Below, in pieces: positions 1 to 9,216 of a stretch of DNA of 64,000 bases. The notes beneath the pieces were generated by a model. That model was not told the DNA's origin. It saw only the letters and a program-made list of their open reading frames with translations, and did no database searches. The position numbers and the translations under genes were made by a program. Position 1 is the first letter of the stretch. Each line of letters starts with the position of its first letter. Origin of the DNA: DASRDR01 sp963812945 [NCBI: uncultured Candidatus Rokubacteria bacterium] (GTDB taxonomy: Bacteria > Methylomirabilota > Methylomirabilia > Rokubacteriales); assembly GCA_963812945.1 (NCBI GenBank), contig CAWEXD010000008.1, forward strand, positions 3,348,001 through 3,412,000, written 5' to 3'.

Positions 1-320
1 TCGCCTTCCTTGAGGATCTGGGACATCTCGCGCGCCGCCGCGCTGGAGCTGCTCCCGGTCGACGCGACCGTGGCACTGGCCGGCGCCGAGTACATGCGGA
101 GATCGCCGGACTGGCTGGACCCCTCGATCCGCCGGATGTCGGACTTGTGGATCCGGATGATGCCGCCGCCGCGGGCGAACTCCACCGCGTCACCGACGTC
201 GCGCCAGGCGTCCACTTGGATCGTGTTGCCATTCGTCAGATGGATGACGTCGGCGTGCGCCGCGGGCGCGGTCGCCGCCACCACAAGCCCGACCGTCGCT
301 GCCAGCCTTGCGCTCTTCAC
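1..320 (-). CDS. Secreted protein of unknown function, 3' part cut by window edge
   Basis: The reading frame starts with GTG at 318-320 on the minus strand and stays open to base 1, giving 106 residues. The first 23 residues form a Sec-type signal peptide (Lys-Ser-Ala-Arg start, Ala/Val-rich core, A-H-A before the likely cut site). The next segment, with the motif HLTNGNTIQVDAW and then IRIHKSDIRRIEG, looks like a small beta-rich domain found near the N-terminus of many short exported hypothetical proteins. A Ser/Ala-rich linker follows. No catalytic motif is visible and I do not recognise a named family. It follows the acyl-CoA mutase gene in the same direction after a 38-bp gap, so it may be cotranscribed. 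Confidence 0.6.
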   Translation of the reverse strand, partial: MKSARLAATVGLVVAATAPAAHADVIHLTNGNTIQVDAWRDVGDAVEFARGGGIIRIHKSDIRRIEGSSQSGDLRMYSAPASATVASTGSSSSAAAREMSQILKEG

Positions 321-358
321 CGCTCCGCCTTCCTCCGGCGACGTTCCGTCGCCGGCTC

Positions 359-1984
359 TCAGAATATGATGGGCTCCCGGTACCGCCCGAGGGTCTCGCG
401 ATACACGTCGGCGAGCTCCCCGAGCGAGGCGTGCGCCTTGACCGCGTCGACGAGGATGGGCATGAGGTTCTCCCCGCCTCGGCACGCGTCCGCGACGCGG
501 CGCAGCTGGCGGGTGACCTCGGCGTGGTTCCGGCCCGCCTTGATCGCGCGGAGGCGCTCGACCTGATCCCGCTCGAGCGCCTCGTCCAGCCGAAGGTACG
601 AGATCGGCTTCTCGTCGGCCTGGACGTAGCGATTCACGCCGACCACGACGCGCGCCCCGGCATCCTCCTGCAGCTGCGTGCGGTAGCCCGAGTCGGCGAT
701 CTCCTGCTGCGGGAAGCCGGTGTCCAGCGCGCGGATCATGCCGCCCAGCTCGTCGATCTTCCGGATGAGCCGCCAGGCCTCGGCCTCCATCCGGTCGGTG
801 AGCGCCTCCACGAAGTAGGCGCCGCCGAGCGGGTCCACCGTGTGGGTGACCCCCGTCTCCTCGGCGAGGACCTGCTGGGTCCGGAGGGCGAGGGTGACGG
901 CCTCCTCGGTCGGAAGCGCCCACGTCTCGTCGTAGGAGTTCGTGTGCAGGGACTGCGCCCCCCCGAGCACGGCCGCCAGGGCCTGGATGGCGACCCGGGC
1001 GACGTTGTTGAGCGGCTGCTGCGCGGTGAGGGAGACGCCCGCCGTCTGCGTATGCGTCCGGAGGAGCATGGCCCGCGGGTCGGTCGCGCCGAACCGCTGC
1101 TTCATGATCGTGGCCCACATGCGTCGCGCCGCGCGGAGCTTCGCGATCTCCTCGAAGAAGTCCGAGTGGATGTCGAAGAAGAACGAGAGCTGCGGGGCGA
1201 AGCGGTCCACGGGCAACCCGCGCGCCACACAGGCCTCGACGTACGCGATCCCGTCGGCCAGCGTGAACGCGAGCTCCTGGACGGCGGTCGACCCCGCCTC
1301 GCGGATGTGGTAACCCGAGATGGACACCGGATGGAACTTGGGGACCGAGCCCATGCAGAACTCGATCATGTCCACGACGATCCGCACGGCCGGCACCGGC
1401 GGGCAGATCCACTCCTTCTGCGCGCTGAACTCCTTCAACATGTCGTTCTGGATCGTGCCGCCCACCTCGCTCCAGGGCACGCCCTGCCGCTCCGCCACCG
1501 CGAGATACATCGCGAGGATCACGGACGCGGTGCAGTTGATCGTCATCGAGGTGGTGACCTGCCCGAGCGGAATGCCCTCGAAGAGCCGCTCCATGTCCGC
1601 GAGCGTCGAGACCGACACGCCCTCGCGGCCCACCTCGCCGCGGGCTCGCGGGTGGTCGGCGTCGTACCCCATGAGGGACGGCATGTCGAACGCGGTCGAC
1701 AGGCCCGTCTGGCCCTGCTCGAGCAGGAACCGGAACCGCCGGTTCGTGTCCTCCGGACGGCCGAAGCCGGCGAACATCCGCATGGTCCAGAGCCGCCCCC
1801 GGTACATGGTCGGGTAGACGCCACGGGTGAACGGGTACTCGCCCGGAGAGCCGAGGCGCTCGGCGTGGCGCCACCCGGGCAGGTCCGCCGGCGTGTACAC
1901 CCGCTCGACCGGCAGCCCGGACATGGTCTCGAACGCCGGCTTCCGCTCCGGAGGCTTCTGGCGCCGGGAGGGCTCTTCCGTCAT
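359..1984 (-). CDS. Coenzyme-B12-dependent acyl-CoA mutase, large (catalytic) subunit, isobutyryl-CoA mutase-like
   Basis: At 541 aa this is the (beta/alpha)8 substrate-binding half of the methylmalonyl-CoA mutase family, without the C-terminal B12-binding domain of the one-chain enzymes; a separate small subunit must supply it and none lies next door. The family signature regions are clear: [11 protein letters not shown] near residue 70, [11 protein letters not shown] near 98 and [12 protein letters not shown] near 181. In methylmalonyl-CoA mutase the residues that read the substrate carboxylate are Tyr89 and Arg207; isobutyryl-CoA mutase has Phe80 and Gln198. Here the matching positions are Phe71 and Gln189, with the same 118-residue spacing. 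That argues for a branched C4 or related acyl-CoA substrate rather than methylmalonyl-CoA. It is the last clear member of the etfB-etfA-acd operon. Confidence 0.9.
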   Translation of the reverse strand: MTEEPSRRQKPPERKPAFETMSGLPVERVYTPADLPGWRHAERLGSPGEYPFTRGVYPTMYRGRLWTMRMFAGFGRPEDTNRRFRFLLEQGQTGLSTAFDMPSLMGYDADHPRARGEVGREGVSVSTLADMERLFEGIPLGQVTTSMTINCTASVILAMYLAVAERQGVPWSEVGGTIQNDMLKEFSAQKEWICPPVPAVRIVVDMIEFCMGSVPKFHPVSISGYHIREAGSTAVQELAFTLADGIAYVEACVARGLPVDRFAPQLSFFFDIHSDFFEEIAKLRAARRMWATIMKQRFGATDPRAMLLRTHTQTAGVSLTAQQPLNNVARVAIQALAAVLGGAQSLHTNSYDETWALPTEEAVTLALRTQQVLAEETGVTHTVDPLGGAYFVEALTDRMEAEAWRLIRKIDELGGMIRALDTGFPQQEIADSGYRTQLQEDAGARVVVGVNRYVQADEKPISYLRLDEALERDQVERLRAIKAGRNHAEVTRQLRRVADACRGGENLMPILVDAVKAHASLGELADVYRETLGRYREPIIF

Positions 1985-2063
1985 CCGGCCGCCCTGACGC
2001 CCTGAACCGCGGCGCTCACGTGGAGTTGATCGGACGGCCTTCGGCCTGTGGCGGCCAGTGGGC

Positions 2064-3209
2064 TCACGTGGCCTCGAACAGCGAGCGGGCGACGACCAGC
2101 CGCTGGATCTGCGACGTCCCCTCGTAGATCTGGGTGATCTTCGCGTCGCGGAAGAAACGCTCGACCGGGTAGTCCTTCATGTACCCGTAGCCGCCGTGCA
2201 CCTGGATCGCGTCCGTGGTGACGCGCATGGCGCTTTCGGAGGCGAACAGCTTGGCCATGGACGCGGCCGTGCCGTATGGTTGCCCGCCGTCCTTGAGCGC
2301 GGCCGCGCGCCAGGTGAGGAGCCGGGCCGCGTCGACGGCCGTCGCCATGTCGGCGAGCATCCACTGGATCATCTGGTGCTGTCCGATCGGCACGCCGAAG
2401 GACCGCCGTTCCTTCGCGTAGGCCACCGACGCCTCGAGGGCCGCCCGTCCGATGCCGACGGCCTGCGCGGCGATACCGATGCGGCCGCCGTCGATCGCCT
2501 CCATGGCGACCTTGAACCCCTGGCCCTCGGCCCCGAGACGGTGGGCCGTGGGCACCCGGCAACCCTCGAACACGAACTCCGCCGTGTCCGAGGCGCGAAG
2601 CCCGAGCTTGTCCTCGACCTTCGGGACGAGAAACCCGGGCGTGCCCCTCTCGATCAGGAACGCCGAGATACCACGGTGCGCGCGCGCCGGATCGGTCTGG
2701 GCGAAGACCAGGGCCATCGTCGACTCCCGGCCGTTCGTCACGAACATCTTGCGCCCATCGAGCACGTAGTGGTCGCCGTCGCGCCGGCCGCGCGTCGTCA
2801 GGTTCGTGGCGTCCGAGCCCGCCTGGGGCTCCGTCAGGGCGAAGCAGCCGAGCCCCCGGCCCGAGGCCAGAGGCGCGAGGAACCGCTCATGCTGCTCCGC
2901 CGTGCCGAACTTGAGAAGCGGGTCACACACGAGGGAGTTGTTCACCGACATCACGACGGCGTGGGAGGCACAGGCGACCGCGACCTCCTCGAGGGCCAGC
3001 GTGTAGGCGAGCGTGCCGGCACCAGCGCCACCGTGCTGCTCGGGGATCCCGATCCCCAGAAGGCCCAGCTCGCCCATTCGCTTCACGGTGGCGTGGGGGA
3101 AGCGCGCCTCCCTGTCGCACTCGGCCGCGATGGGCTTGACCTCCTGCTCGGCAAACTCCCGAGCGAGGGTTTGCACCATCTGCTGCTCCTCGGTCAGCTC
3201 GAGCCTCAT
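2064..3209 (-). CDS. Acyl-CoA dehydrogenase (short/branched-chain type)
   Basis: This 381-aa flavoprotein has the full length of soluble acyl-CoA dehydrogenases. It catalyses FAD-dependent alpha,beta-oxidation of acyl-CoA thioesters and passes electrons to ETF. The N-terminal helical domain, the middle beta domain with the [13 protein letters not shown] signature, and the C-terminal four-helix domain are all present. The catalytic base is Glu363 in the [10 protein letters not shown] motif. The gene lies between etfA and the acyl-CoA mutase, so its electron acceptor is encoded in the same operon. The substrate is probably a short or branched acyl-CoA, which would fit the mutase, but chain length cannot be read from the sequence. 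Its start at 3209 is followed upstream by a palindromic repeat that separates it from etfA. Confidence 0.95.
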   Translation of the reverse strand: MRLELTEEQQMVQTLAREFAEQEVKPIAAECDREARFPHATVKRMGELGLLGIGIPEQHGGAGAGTLAYTLALEEVAVACASHAVVMSVNNSLVCDPLLKFGTAEQHERFLAPLASGRGLGCFALTEPQAGSDATNLTTRGRRDGDHYVLDGRKMFVTNGRESTMALVFAQTDPARAHRGISAFLIERGTPGFLVPKVEDKLGLRASDTAEFVFEGCRVPTAHRLGAEGQGFKVAMEAIDGGRIGIAAQAVGIGRAALEASVAYAKERRSFGVPIGQHQMIQWMLADMATAVDAARLLTWRAAALKDGGQPYGTAASMAKLFASESAMRVTTDAIQVHGGYGYMKDYPVERFFRDAKITQIYEGTSQIQRLVVARSLFEAT

Positions 3210-3220
3210 CGCAACCCTAC

Positions 3221-3301
3221 GGGGTCAGACTTTGACTTCGGGACAATCCCTCGCCGCAGCGCGGTCAGGGCCGAAGTGTCCGGAAGTCAAAGTCTGACCC
3301 C
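3221..3301. repeat. REP-like palindromic element (REPIN-type)
   Basis: Two 25-bp arms face each other: GGGGTCAGACTTTGACTTC at 3221-3239 and its exact reverse complement at 3283-3301, extended inward by one mismatch and a further 5 paired bases (GGACA/TGTCC), around a 31-nt loop. The GGGGTCAGACTTTGACTT word resembles, from memory, repeats mobilised by REP-associated tyrosine transposases (RAYT). The element fills the acd-etfA gap and touches the etfA stop codon. As RNA it would form a strong hairpin that could reduce transcription into the downstream genes or protect the etfBA message. I saw no second copy and no transposase gene in the window. Confidence 0.75.
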
Positions 3302-3302
3302 A

Positions 3303-4289
3303 TCAGCGCTTCAGCTTGCGGAACTCCTCCGTGAGGAGCGGCACGACCTCGAAGAGATCCCCCACGAGTCCGAAGTCCGCGATCTTGAAGATCGGCGCGT
3401 CCGGGTCCTTGTTGACGGCGCAGATCACCTTGGACGTCCGCATCCCGGCCAGGTGCTGGATCGCTCCCGAGATCCCGCAGCCGATGTAGAGCTTCGGGGA
3501 GATCGTCCGGCCGGTCTGACCGACCTGGAAGCGGTGCGGCTTCCACCCGGCGTCGACCGCGGCGCGGGAAGCCCCGACGGCCGCCCCGAGGACCCCCGCC
3601 AGCTCCTCCAGCAGGACGAAGTTCTCGGGGCCCTTGAGTCCTCGGCCGCCCGAGACGACGATCTCCGCTTCGGTGAGCTCCGGCAGCCCGGTCTGCGTCT
3701 CCTCCCGCCGCTCGACGAACCGCGCGACGGGGGTGACGCTGCCGAGGCTCGGCCGCTCGACCGTCGGCGCGCGCCCGGACTCCGCCGCGGCGGCCTTGAA
3801 GACGTTCGGGCGCAGCGTGGCCACCCACGGGCCGCTCGTCCAGCGGACCCGCGAGACGAGCTTTCCGGCGTACACCGGGCGGGTTGCGACCAGGTGTCCG
3901 TCCGCCACGGCGAACGCGACGCAGTCGGCGGCGATTCCCGCCCCGAGCCGCGCCGCCAGCCGCGCCATCAGCTCACGGTGCCGGCTGGTGACGGCGCCCC
4001 AGATCGCGCGCGGCGACTCCCGCCCGGCCAGGTCGGCGATCGCCGGCACCCACGTCTCGCCACGGTAGGGCTCGAGCGCCGCATCCTCCCACAGCCAGAT
4101 CCGCGACGCGCCCCACGCGGCGAGCTGGTCGAGCCCTTCGGGCGCCGCCCGGTCGGTGACCCAGACCGCCTCGACGGTCCCTCCGAGCTCGGCGCTCCAG
4201 CGGCGCGCCTCGCCGATGAGCTCCGCGGTGACCTTCTTCGGGTGTCCCTGTCGGTCGTCCTCGACCACGCACCAGAACGCGCCTGCCAT
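3303..4289 (-). CDS. etfA: Electron transfer flavoprotein alpha subunit
   Basis: This 328-aa protein is the FAD-carrying subunit of ETF, which takes electrons from acyl-CoA dehydrogenases and hands them to ETF:quinone oxidoreductase. The N-terminal Rossmann-like domain is followed by the FAD-binding domain, recognised by VVSGGRGLKGPENF near residue 212, GQTGRTISPKLYIGCGISGAIQH and the closing AVNKDPDAPIFKIADFGLVGD. Length and motif order are normal for the family. It starts 17 bp after etfB, as is usual. The stop codon abuts a REP-like palindrome, after which the operon continues with an acyl-CoA dehydrogenase and an acyl-CoA mutase. Confidence 0.97.
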   Translation of the reverse strand: MAGAFWCVVEDDRQGHPKKVTAELIGEARRWSAELGGTVEAVWVTDRAAPEGLDQLAAWGASRIWLWEDAALEPYRGETWVPAIADLAGRESPRAIWGAVTSRHRELMARLAARLGAGIAADCVAFAVADGHLVATRPVYAGKLVSRVRWTSGPWVATLRPNVFKAAAAESGRAPTVERPSLGSVTPVARFVERREETQTGLPELTEAEIVVSGGRGLKGPENFVLLEELAGVLGAAVGASRAAVDAGWKPHRFQVGQTGRTISPKLYIGCGISGAIQHLAGMRTSKVICAVNKDPDAPIFKIADFGLVGDLFEVVPLLTEEFRKLKR

Positions 4290-4306
4290 CGCCGCTCTCC
4301 CGTCCC

Positions 4307-5101
4307 TCAGATCGCTTTCACGTCCTCGCGGAGCGTCCGCACCAGCTCCCGGGCCATCTCCTTCGGATCGCCGGTGAGGATGCGCCCCGGCGGACGGGGC
4401 GGCAGAGCCTCGAGCATCACGACCTCGAGCACCGGGGTCCCCCCCTCGAACCCACCCGCGGAGAGGTCAGCGGCCTTGAACTCCTTGACCTCCTTCTTCT
4501 TGGCCCCCATGATTCCCTTGAGCGTGGGGTACCGGGGCTCGTTCATCCCCTTCTGCGCCGTGACGACGCACGGGATCGGCACGTCGAAGACCTCGAGGCC
4601 GCCCTCCACCTGCCGGCCCACGCGGATCTGGCTCGCGTCCTGCGCGACGGCCTCCTCCATGATCCAGGACATGCACGGCCAGCCGAGGATCTCGGCCACC
4701 TGCGCGCCGGTCGCGCCCATGTCGTCGTCGATCGCCTGGCGGCCGGTCAGCACGAGCTGCGGGCTCTCGAGCTTCACCACCGCCGCCAGCGCTCGGGCCG
4801 CGGTCAGGGTGTCGGCTCGCTCGAAGGCCCCGTCGTTCACGTGGATGGCGCGGTCCGCCCCCATCGCGAGGCACGAGCGCAGCGCTTCCTTGGCCCGCTC
4901 GGGGCCGAGGGTCACCGCCACGACCTCGTCCGCGCCCTGACCCCGCTTCTCCTTGATCCGCAGGGCCTCCTCGAGCGCGAACTCGTCGTAGGGTGAGACG
5001 ATCCAGGTGATGCCGGTCTGGTCGATGGCCCGCGGGTCGCTCCCGACCTTGACCTGCGTGGCGGTGTCCGGTACCTGCTTGACCAGAACGAGCATCTTCA
5101 T
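4307..5101 (-). CDS. etfB: Electron transfer flavoprotein beta subunit
   Basis: This is the AMP-binding subunit of ETF. It begins MKMLVLVKQVPDT, the family's usual N-terminus. I chose the ATG at 5099-5101 because AAAGGAG sits 9 nt upstream; an in-frame extension to 5161 is possible but would add an Arg/Ser-rich stretch the family lacks. The chain is 264 aa, about the normal length, and carries the expected DEFALEEALRIKE and LTGRQAIDDDMGATG motifs. It heads the operon etfB-etfA-acd-mutase. A sigma-70-like promoter lies about 60 bp upstream. Confidence 0.97.
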   Translation of the reverse strand: MKMLVLVKQVPDTATQVKVGSDPRAIDQTGITWIVSPYDEFALEEALRIKEKRGQGADEVVAVTLGPERAKEALRSCLAMGADRAIHVNDGAFERADTLTAARALAAVVKLESPQLVLTGRQAIDDDMGATGAQVAEILGWPCMSWIMEEAVAQDASQIRVGRQVEGGLEVFDVPIPCVVTAQKGMNEPRYPTLKGIMGAKKKEVKEFKAADLSAGGFEGGTPVLEVVMLEALPPRPPGRILTGDPKEMARELVRTLREDVKAI

Positions 5102-5163
5102 TCCGTCGGGCTCCTTTGAGCGATGCGACCGAGACGGTCCCGGACTCTCGCGGTAACGCATTG

Positions 5164-5193
5164 ATTTTATTCACGCGGCACCGCTGAAGTCAA
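5164..5193 (-). promoter_or_regulatory. Sigma-70-type promoter of the etfBA-acd-mutase operon
   Basis: On the minus strand TTGACT (5188-5193) is followed after 18 bp by TAAAAT (5164-5169), about 60 nt before the etfB start. It stands out as an AT-rich island in a GC-rich region between divergently oriented genes. Confidence 0.65.
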
Positions 5194-5233
5194 TGACGCG
5201 AGGCACGAACTCGACTGCCCTGAGCCCCTGATC

Positions 5234-6694
5234 GTGCACGTCGACCCTCGACCGCTCACCTCGTGCCTGGACGATCCCCTGGCCCAGCGGCTCGATCAGG
5301 GCGACCGGCACGCGCTGCGCGCGGCCCTCGCGGGAACGCCGGCCGCTGCCGCAGTGTCTCCGGGGGACCTGATCGGCGCTGACGGCCAGGCCGTCGGGCG
5401 CGTCCTGCCCTACGGATCCTTGGCGCTCTACCGGCCCGATCGGCGGGCGCCTCTGGCGCGTCTGCTCCTCGAAGTCGACCCGGGCGGCCGCGTCACGACC
5501 GTGGTCAGCCGGGATCGGCGGGGTGACCTCGAGGCCCTGTGGATCGCCCTCGGGGACGGCAGCGCGGTGGGCCTCCTCCCCGGGGGAGCCGACCATCCTC
5601 TCTGGGGGCCCTCCGACCGCCTGGTCCACGCGTCCGCCAGCGACGCTCGGGCGGCACTCACGATCGCCGCGGCCGTGTCGTGGACCGGCGTGGACTTCAT
5701 CCCGCCCATCGCCGAACCCGCCCGGCTCCCCGCCGGCGGCGGCGCGGCGCTCCTCAACGTCCTCGCGACGCTCGCCCGGGACCAGGGTCGCCCCGCGCTC
5801 CGCTACTGCGGCCCGTTTCCGAGCGAGCAGCTCTTCTGGAGTCTCACCGAGTCCTTTCGCTTCGGTGCGCTCGGCCCCGGCCTCGACCCGCTCGCGCAAT
5901 TCCTGGCGAACGCCGAGGCGACGTTCGCGCGGGGCGCGCCACGCGAGGCGCCGCTCGACTGGATCCCGGCCCCCCACGAGCGGTACCTCCACGCGGACGG
6001 CCTCGTCGTCCAGCTGCGAGACGGCGTCGAGCGCATCGCCTGGCATGGGCGCAGCTACCATCGGACCGAGGCCCAGGGGTTGCTCCGCCGGGAGCACCGC
6101 GTCGTGCGGGTCGTCGGGACGGCCAGCGCGACGCAGTACGTCGCGTCGCTCGAGGCGCTCGGAACCGTCGTGGAAGATCACATCGTGCTCGACGCGCGCG
6201 GGGCGCCGCTCGAGCGGCGCGCTCCGGCTCCGGAAGACGCTCCGGAGCACCCGGCGACCGCGCCGTGGCATGGGGCGCTCGGCGCCCTCCTGCCGCTCGA
6301 GGCGACCCCGCTGCTCGCGGGCGCGATCGAGACCGTCTGGCCGGAGATGGGGCTCGCGTGGGGCCCGGTTCCCGGCGACCTCGTCGAGGCCCGGGGGCTC
6401 CGGCTCCGGCTCTCTCCGAAGCTGGCGCGCGTCTACCGGACGGCGCGGGCGGCGGCGCCGGGCGGGACGCGGCGTGCCGTGGCACGACGACTGGTGCGCG
6501 AGGTCCTCGGACTGATCGGCCCCAGCGTCCGCGAGGCCGCGGTGGCCTGGCTCCTGACGCTGGACCCCGCGCGGCAGGAAGCGGAGCTGGCGGGCGCCGC
6601 GCGCCGCGACCGCGTCGAGCTCGCCCGGGCCGCGCTCGCGCCGCTCGGGCGCTTGCTCGACCTCTTGGAGGCGGACGCGGGCCTCCCGGAGTGA
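5234..6694 (+). CDS. Conserved-looking hypothetical protein, 486 aa
   Basis: I do not recognise a family. The frame starts at GTG 5234 (the frame is closed by a TGA at 5162, so little room exists for an earlier start) and ends at 6694. The protein is soluble-looking with no signal peptide or membrane segment. It is rich in Ala, Leu, Arg and Pro; a possible beta-rich N-terminal half (residues 1-200) has alternating short hydrophobic runs, and the last 120 residues look helical. It is transcribed divergently from the etfBA operon and precedes a membrane glycosyltransferase. The longer minus-strand frame across the same bases is Arg/Gly-rich and without any recognisable domain, so I take this strand as coding. 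Confidence 0.7.
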   Translation: MHVDPRPLTSCLDDPLAQRLDQGDRHALRAALAGTPAAAAVSPGDLIGADGQAVGRVLPYGSLALYRPDRRAPLARLLLEVDPGGRVTTVVSRDRRGDLEALWIALGDGSAVGLLPGGADHPLWGPSDRLVHASASDARAALTIAAAVSWTGVDFIPPIAEPARLPAGGGAALLNVLATLARDQGRPALRYCGPFPSEQLFWSLTESFRFGALGPGLDPLAQFLANAEATFARGAPREAPLDWIPAPHERYLHADGLVVQLRDGVERIAWHGRSYHRTEAQGLLRREHRVVRVVGTASATQYVASLEALGTVVEDHIVLDARGAPLERRAPAPEDAPEHPATAPWHGALGALLPLEATPLLAGAIETVWPEMGLAWGPVPGDLVEARGLRLRLSPKLARVYRTARAAAPGGTRRAVARRLVREVLGLIGPSVREAAVAWLLTLDPARQEAELAGAARRDRVELARAALAPLGRLLDLLEADAGLPE

Positions 6695-6802
6695 CCGCCT
6701 TCCACGATGGCGGCCATGGCGTGGCCCCCGCGCGGCCGATGTATCTTGGGAGCCGATGCGTCCGGAGCGCCCCGACGAGCCCACAGGCCGCAGGCCCAGG
6801 TC

Positions 6803-9184
6803 GTGAGCGAGGCCGAACTCCCCGCGCCCGGGCGCGGGGCTCCCGGGATCGGGCTCGGCGCGCTGCTGCTCAGCGGCGCGGCGGCCCTCGCCGCCGGCCT
6901 CGTCCTGTGGAAGGTCTGGTGGTGGGCCGGCTACCCCCTCGGCACCTTCAGGCCAGGGCTGGACGGGCACGGGCCCGATCCGTACGCGTGGCCCCGGCTG
7001 CTCGCCCTCTGGGTCCCCGCGGCCCATGGGCTGTTCGCGCTCGCCTACGCTGTCCTCGCGCGTTGGGCGCGTTGGGACCCCCGGGGCACGTTCGGGCGGC
7101 ACTTCCGGGCCGACCAGTGGAGCCTCGTTCTCGTGGTCCCGCTCGTGGCCGGGCTCCTCCTTCTCGGCGGGAACGGTCTATGGCGGCCGATGATCGGCGT
7201 CTGGTTCACGCTCTTCGTCGGCGTGAAGACAGGCATCCTCCTGACGGGCCTCTGGCGCTGGATGAGCCGCGAGCCTGGACCGGCGCACCGGGCGAGCATG
7301 GGCATCTTCCTGGGCGCGCTCCTCCCCTACGTCCTCCTGGGCGCCCACGTCACCACCGCCATGTCGACCAGCAGCGACGAGCCCTACTACTTGGTGGTCG
7401 CCCACAGCCTGCTCCACGACCGTGACGCGGATCTCGCGAACAACCTCGCCGCGCGCGACTACCTGGCCTTCTACTGGGGCCCTCTTCCCCGCGACCGTCG
7501 GGCGATTCGGACGACCCTGGACGGGCAGATGTACGCGCGCCTGTACCAGGGTTTCCAGTCCGTCCTCCTTCTGCCCGGCTATGCCCTGGCGGGACGGAGC
7601 GGCGCCGTCGTCACGACGAACGTGCTCGCCGCGGCCGCGCTGGCACTCTCGTTCAAGCTCGCGCTGGCCAGCGGGATCCGCCTTCGCTCGGCGTTCCTGG
7701 CCTGGCTCGGCGCGGCCTTCAGCGTGCCGTTCCTCGTCTACTCGGCGTCACCGTTCCCAGAGGTCTCCGGCGCGTTCTTCGCCACGGCCGCCGCCTACTT
7801 CCTCTGGACTCCGCGCTTCACTCGCGCCGCCGCGGCCATGGCGGCCTTCTGTCTGGTGGCGATGGTGGCGGCCAAGACCCGTCTCTTTCTGCTGCTACCG
7901 CCGATCGCCCTGGGCTTCCAGCGACGATTCACCTGGACGAGCCTGGCGCTCATCCTCGGAGCGCTGGGCGCGGCCGGCGCCGTCGCCTCGGTCTACGACG
8001 CCGTGTTCCTGAGCGGGCACGTGATCTGGCAGACGCGGGGCGGAGGATTTCTCCAGGTGATCCGCTGGTTCCTCAACTGGACGATCTGGGCGCCGCTTCA
8101 CTACCGAGGTCATCTGGGGCTGCTCTTCGACCAGGAGTTCGGACTTCTCGTGGCGGCGCCCGTGTTCGCGCTCGCGCTCGCCGGGATCGTCGTGGCGCTC
8201 GCCCAGCGGCGCTGGCGTCTCGTGCTGCTCGCCGGCGGCCCCTTCGTGTGTGCGTGGTACTACCTGGGCGCCGCGGTCCTCGGGGGCATGCACATGCGGG
8301 GCGTCTCGCAGTGGTACGGAGGCTTCAGCCCTCCCGCGCGGTTCCTGATGGCGAGTCTGCCCCTCCTCGCGATCCTCGGGGCGGTGGCGCTCGACCACGT
8401 TCGTGGGCGGCTGGCCTGGAGCCTGACGGCGACACTCTTCGTGCTGACCCTCGGGCACGGGGCCCTCATCTCGGCGTGGCCGGCCTGGCGGTTTCAGTCC
8501 GGCATCGGGCGGGCCGTTCCCTTCCACGCCGCCTTCGACCGGCTCGGCATCGATTCCGGCCGCTGGCTTCCCACCTTCATCGCCCCTGGCAGGGAATGGG
8601 AGTGGCCAGCCCTGGTCGTGCTCGCCCTGACGCTGCTGGCGGGGTACGCGCTCGCCTCTCGACCGGGACGTGACGCGCCCCGGGCGACGTGGCTGACGGG
8701 AGCGACGGCGGCCGTGCTGTGCGCGGGCATGCTGACCGGCATGGCGTGGCTCGATCCCGTCGGGGCGTACCCCGCCGTCCTGGGAACGGGACGCGGCGGC
8801 CAGACGTTCTGGGGATACCTCGCCGTGACCAACGGGCGGGACACGGTGACCCGCGAGCGCCTGGTCTGGGCGACCCAGAGCGATGGGGTCCTGGAGCTTG
8901 CCCCGAGGCTGGGCCCCGGCCACTATCGCGTGACCGTTCGCGTGGGGGCCCAGGGAATCGAGTCCGGGCCCTCGCTGGCGATCCAGCTCGCGACGGATCC
9001 CCCGCAGCGCGTCGGCCTCGAGAGCGCGGCGCCGCCCGGCTGGCGGGAACGAGAGTACGTGTTCGACGTTCGCTGGTCGGGAGGCCGGCTCCCGATCCGC
9101 CTCGAGCTCAGGCAGGTCTCACGCCAGGAGCCGGTGCGCCTGGCCTACGTCGACGCCGTCGAGATCCGGCGTCTGCCCCCCTGA
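6803..9184 (+). CDS. GT-C-type membrane glycosyltransferase with C-terminal beta domain
   Basis: This 793-aa integral membrane protein has 11-13 predicted hydrophobic helices starting with ALLLSGAAALAAGLVLW. An early extracytoplasmic loop carries SSDEPYYLVVAHSLL, which matches the acidic pair plus aromatic motif of polyprenyl-phosphate-dependent GT-C enzymes (ArnT/PMT type). The last 130 residues, with LAPRLGPGHYRVTVRV and a final LAYVDAVEIRRLP, resemble a beta-sandwich carbohydrate-binding domain outside the membrane. I chose the GTG at 6803 because the frame before it (open from 6707) is unlike an N-terminus; the start is uncertain. Substrate and product are unknown; glycan or cell-envelope assembly is likely. 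A fragment similar to its last 16 codons recurs near 39.37 kb. Confidence 0.75.
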   Translation: MSEAELPAPGRGAPGIGLGALLLSGAAALAAGLVLWKVWWWAGYPLGTFRPGLDGHGPDPYAWPRLLALWVPAAHGLFALAYAVLARWARWDPRGTFGRHFRADQWSLVLVVPLVAGLLLLGGNGLWRPMIGVWFTLFVGVKTGILLTGLWRWMSREPGPAHRASMGIFLGALLPYVLLGAHVTTAMSTSSDEPYYLVVAHSLLHDRDADLANNLAARDYLAFYWGPLPRDRRAIRTTLDGQMYARLYQGFQSVLLLPGYALAGRSGAVVTTNVLAAAALALSFKLALASGIRLRSAFLAWLGAAFSVPFLVYSASPFPEVSGAFFATAAAYFLWTPRFTRAAAAMAAFCLVAMVAAKTRLFLLLPPIALGFQRRFTWTSLALILGALGAAGAVASVYDAVFLSGHVIWQTRGGGFLQVIRWFLNWTIWAPLHYRGHLGLLFDQEFGLLVAAPVFALALAGIVVALAQRRWRLVLLAGGPFVCAWYYLGAAVLGGMHMRGVSQWYGGFSPPARFLMASLPLLAILGAVALDHVRGRLAWSLTATLFVLTLGHGALISAWPAWRFQSGIGRAVPFHAAFDRLGIDSGRWLPTFIAPGREWEWPALVVLALTLLAGYALASRPGRDAPRATWLTGATAAVLCAGMLTGMAWLDPVGAYPAVLGTGRGGQTFWGYLAVTNGRDTVTRERLVWATQSDGVLELAPRLGPGHYRVTVRVGAQGIESGPSLAIQLATDPPQRVGLESAAPPGWREREYVFDVRWSGGRLPIRLELRQVSRQEPVRLAYVDAVEIRRLPP

Positions 9185-9216
9185 TCGGGGGAGTCGCCAC
9201 TCGGACGGGGCAGGCC

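Noticed and set aside
308-2005. 565-codon plus-strand frame opposite the acyl-CoA mutase gene
   Set aside because: The translation is Arg/Gly/His/Asp-rich and matches no domain, while the minus strand encodes an intact mutase. High GC keeps antisense frames open.
2058-4940. 960-codon plus-strand frame across acd, etfA and etfB
   Set aside because: It runs antisense to three well-recognised genes and through the palindromic repeat; composition is typical of a shadow frame.
9175-9190. CCCCC-CTGAT-CGGGGG stem over the glycosyltransferase stop codon as a terminator
   Set aside because: Only a 5-bp stem and no T-run; too weak to call.
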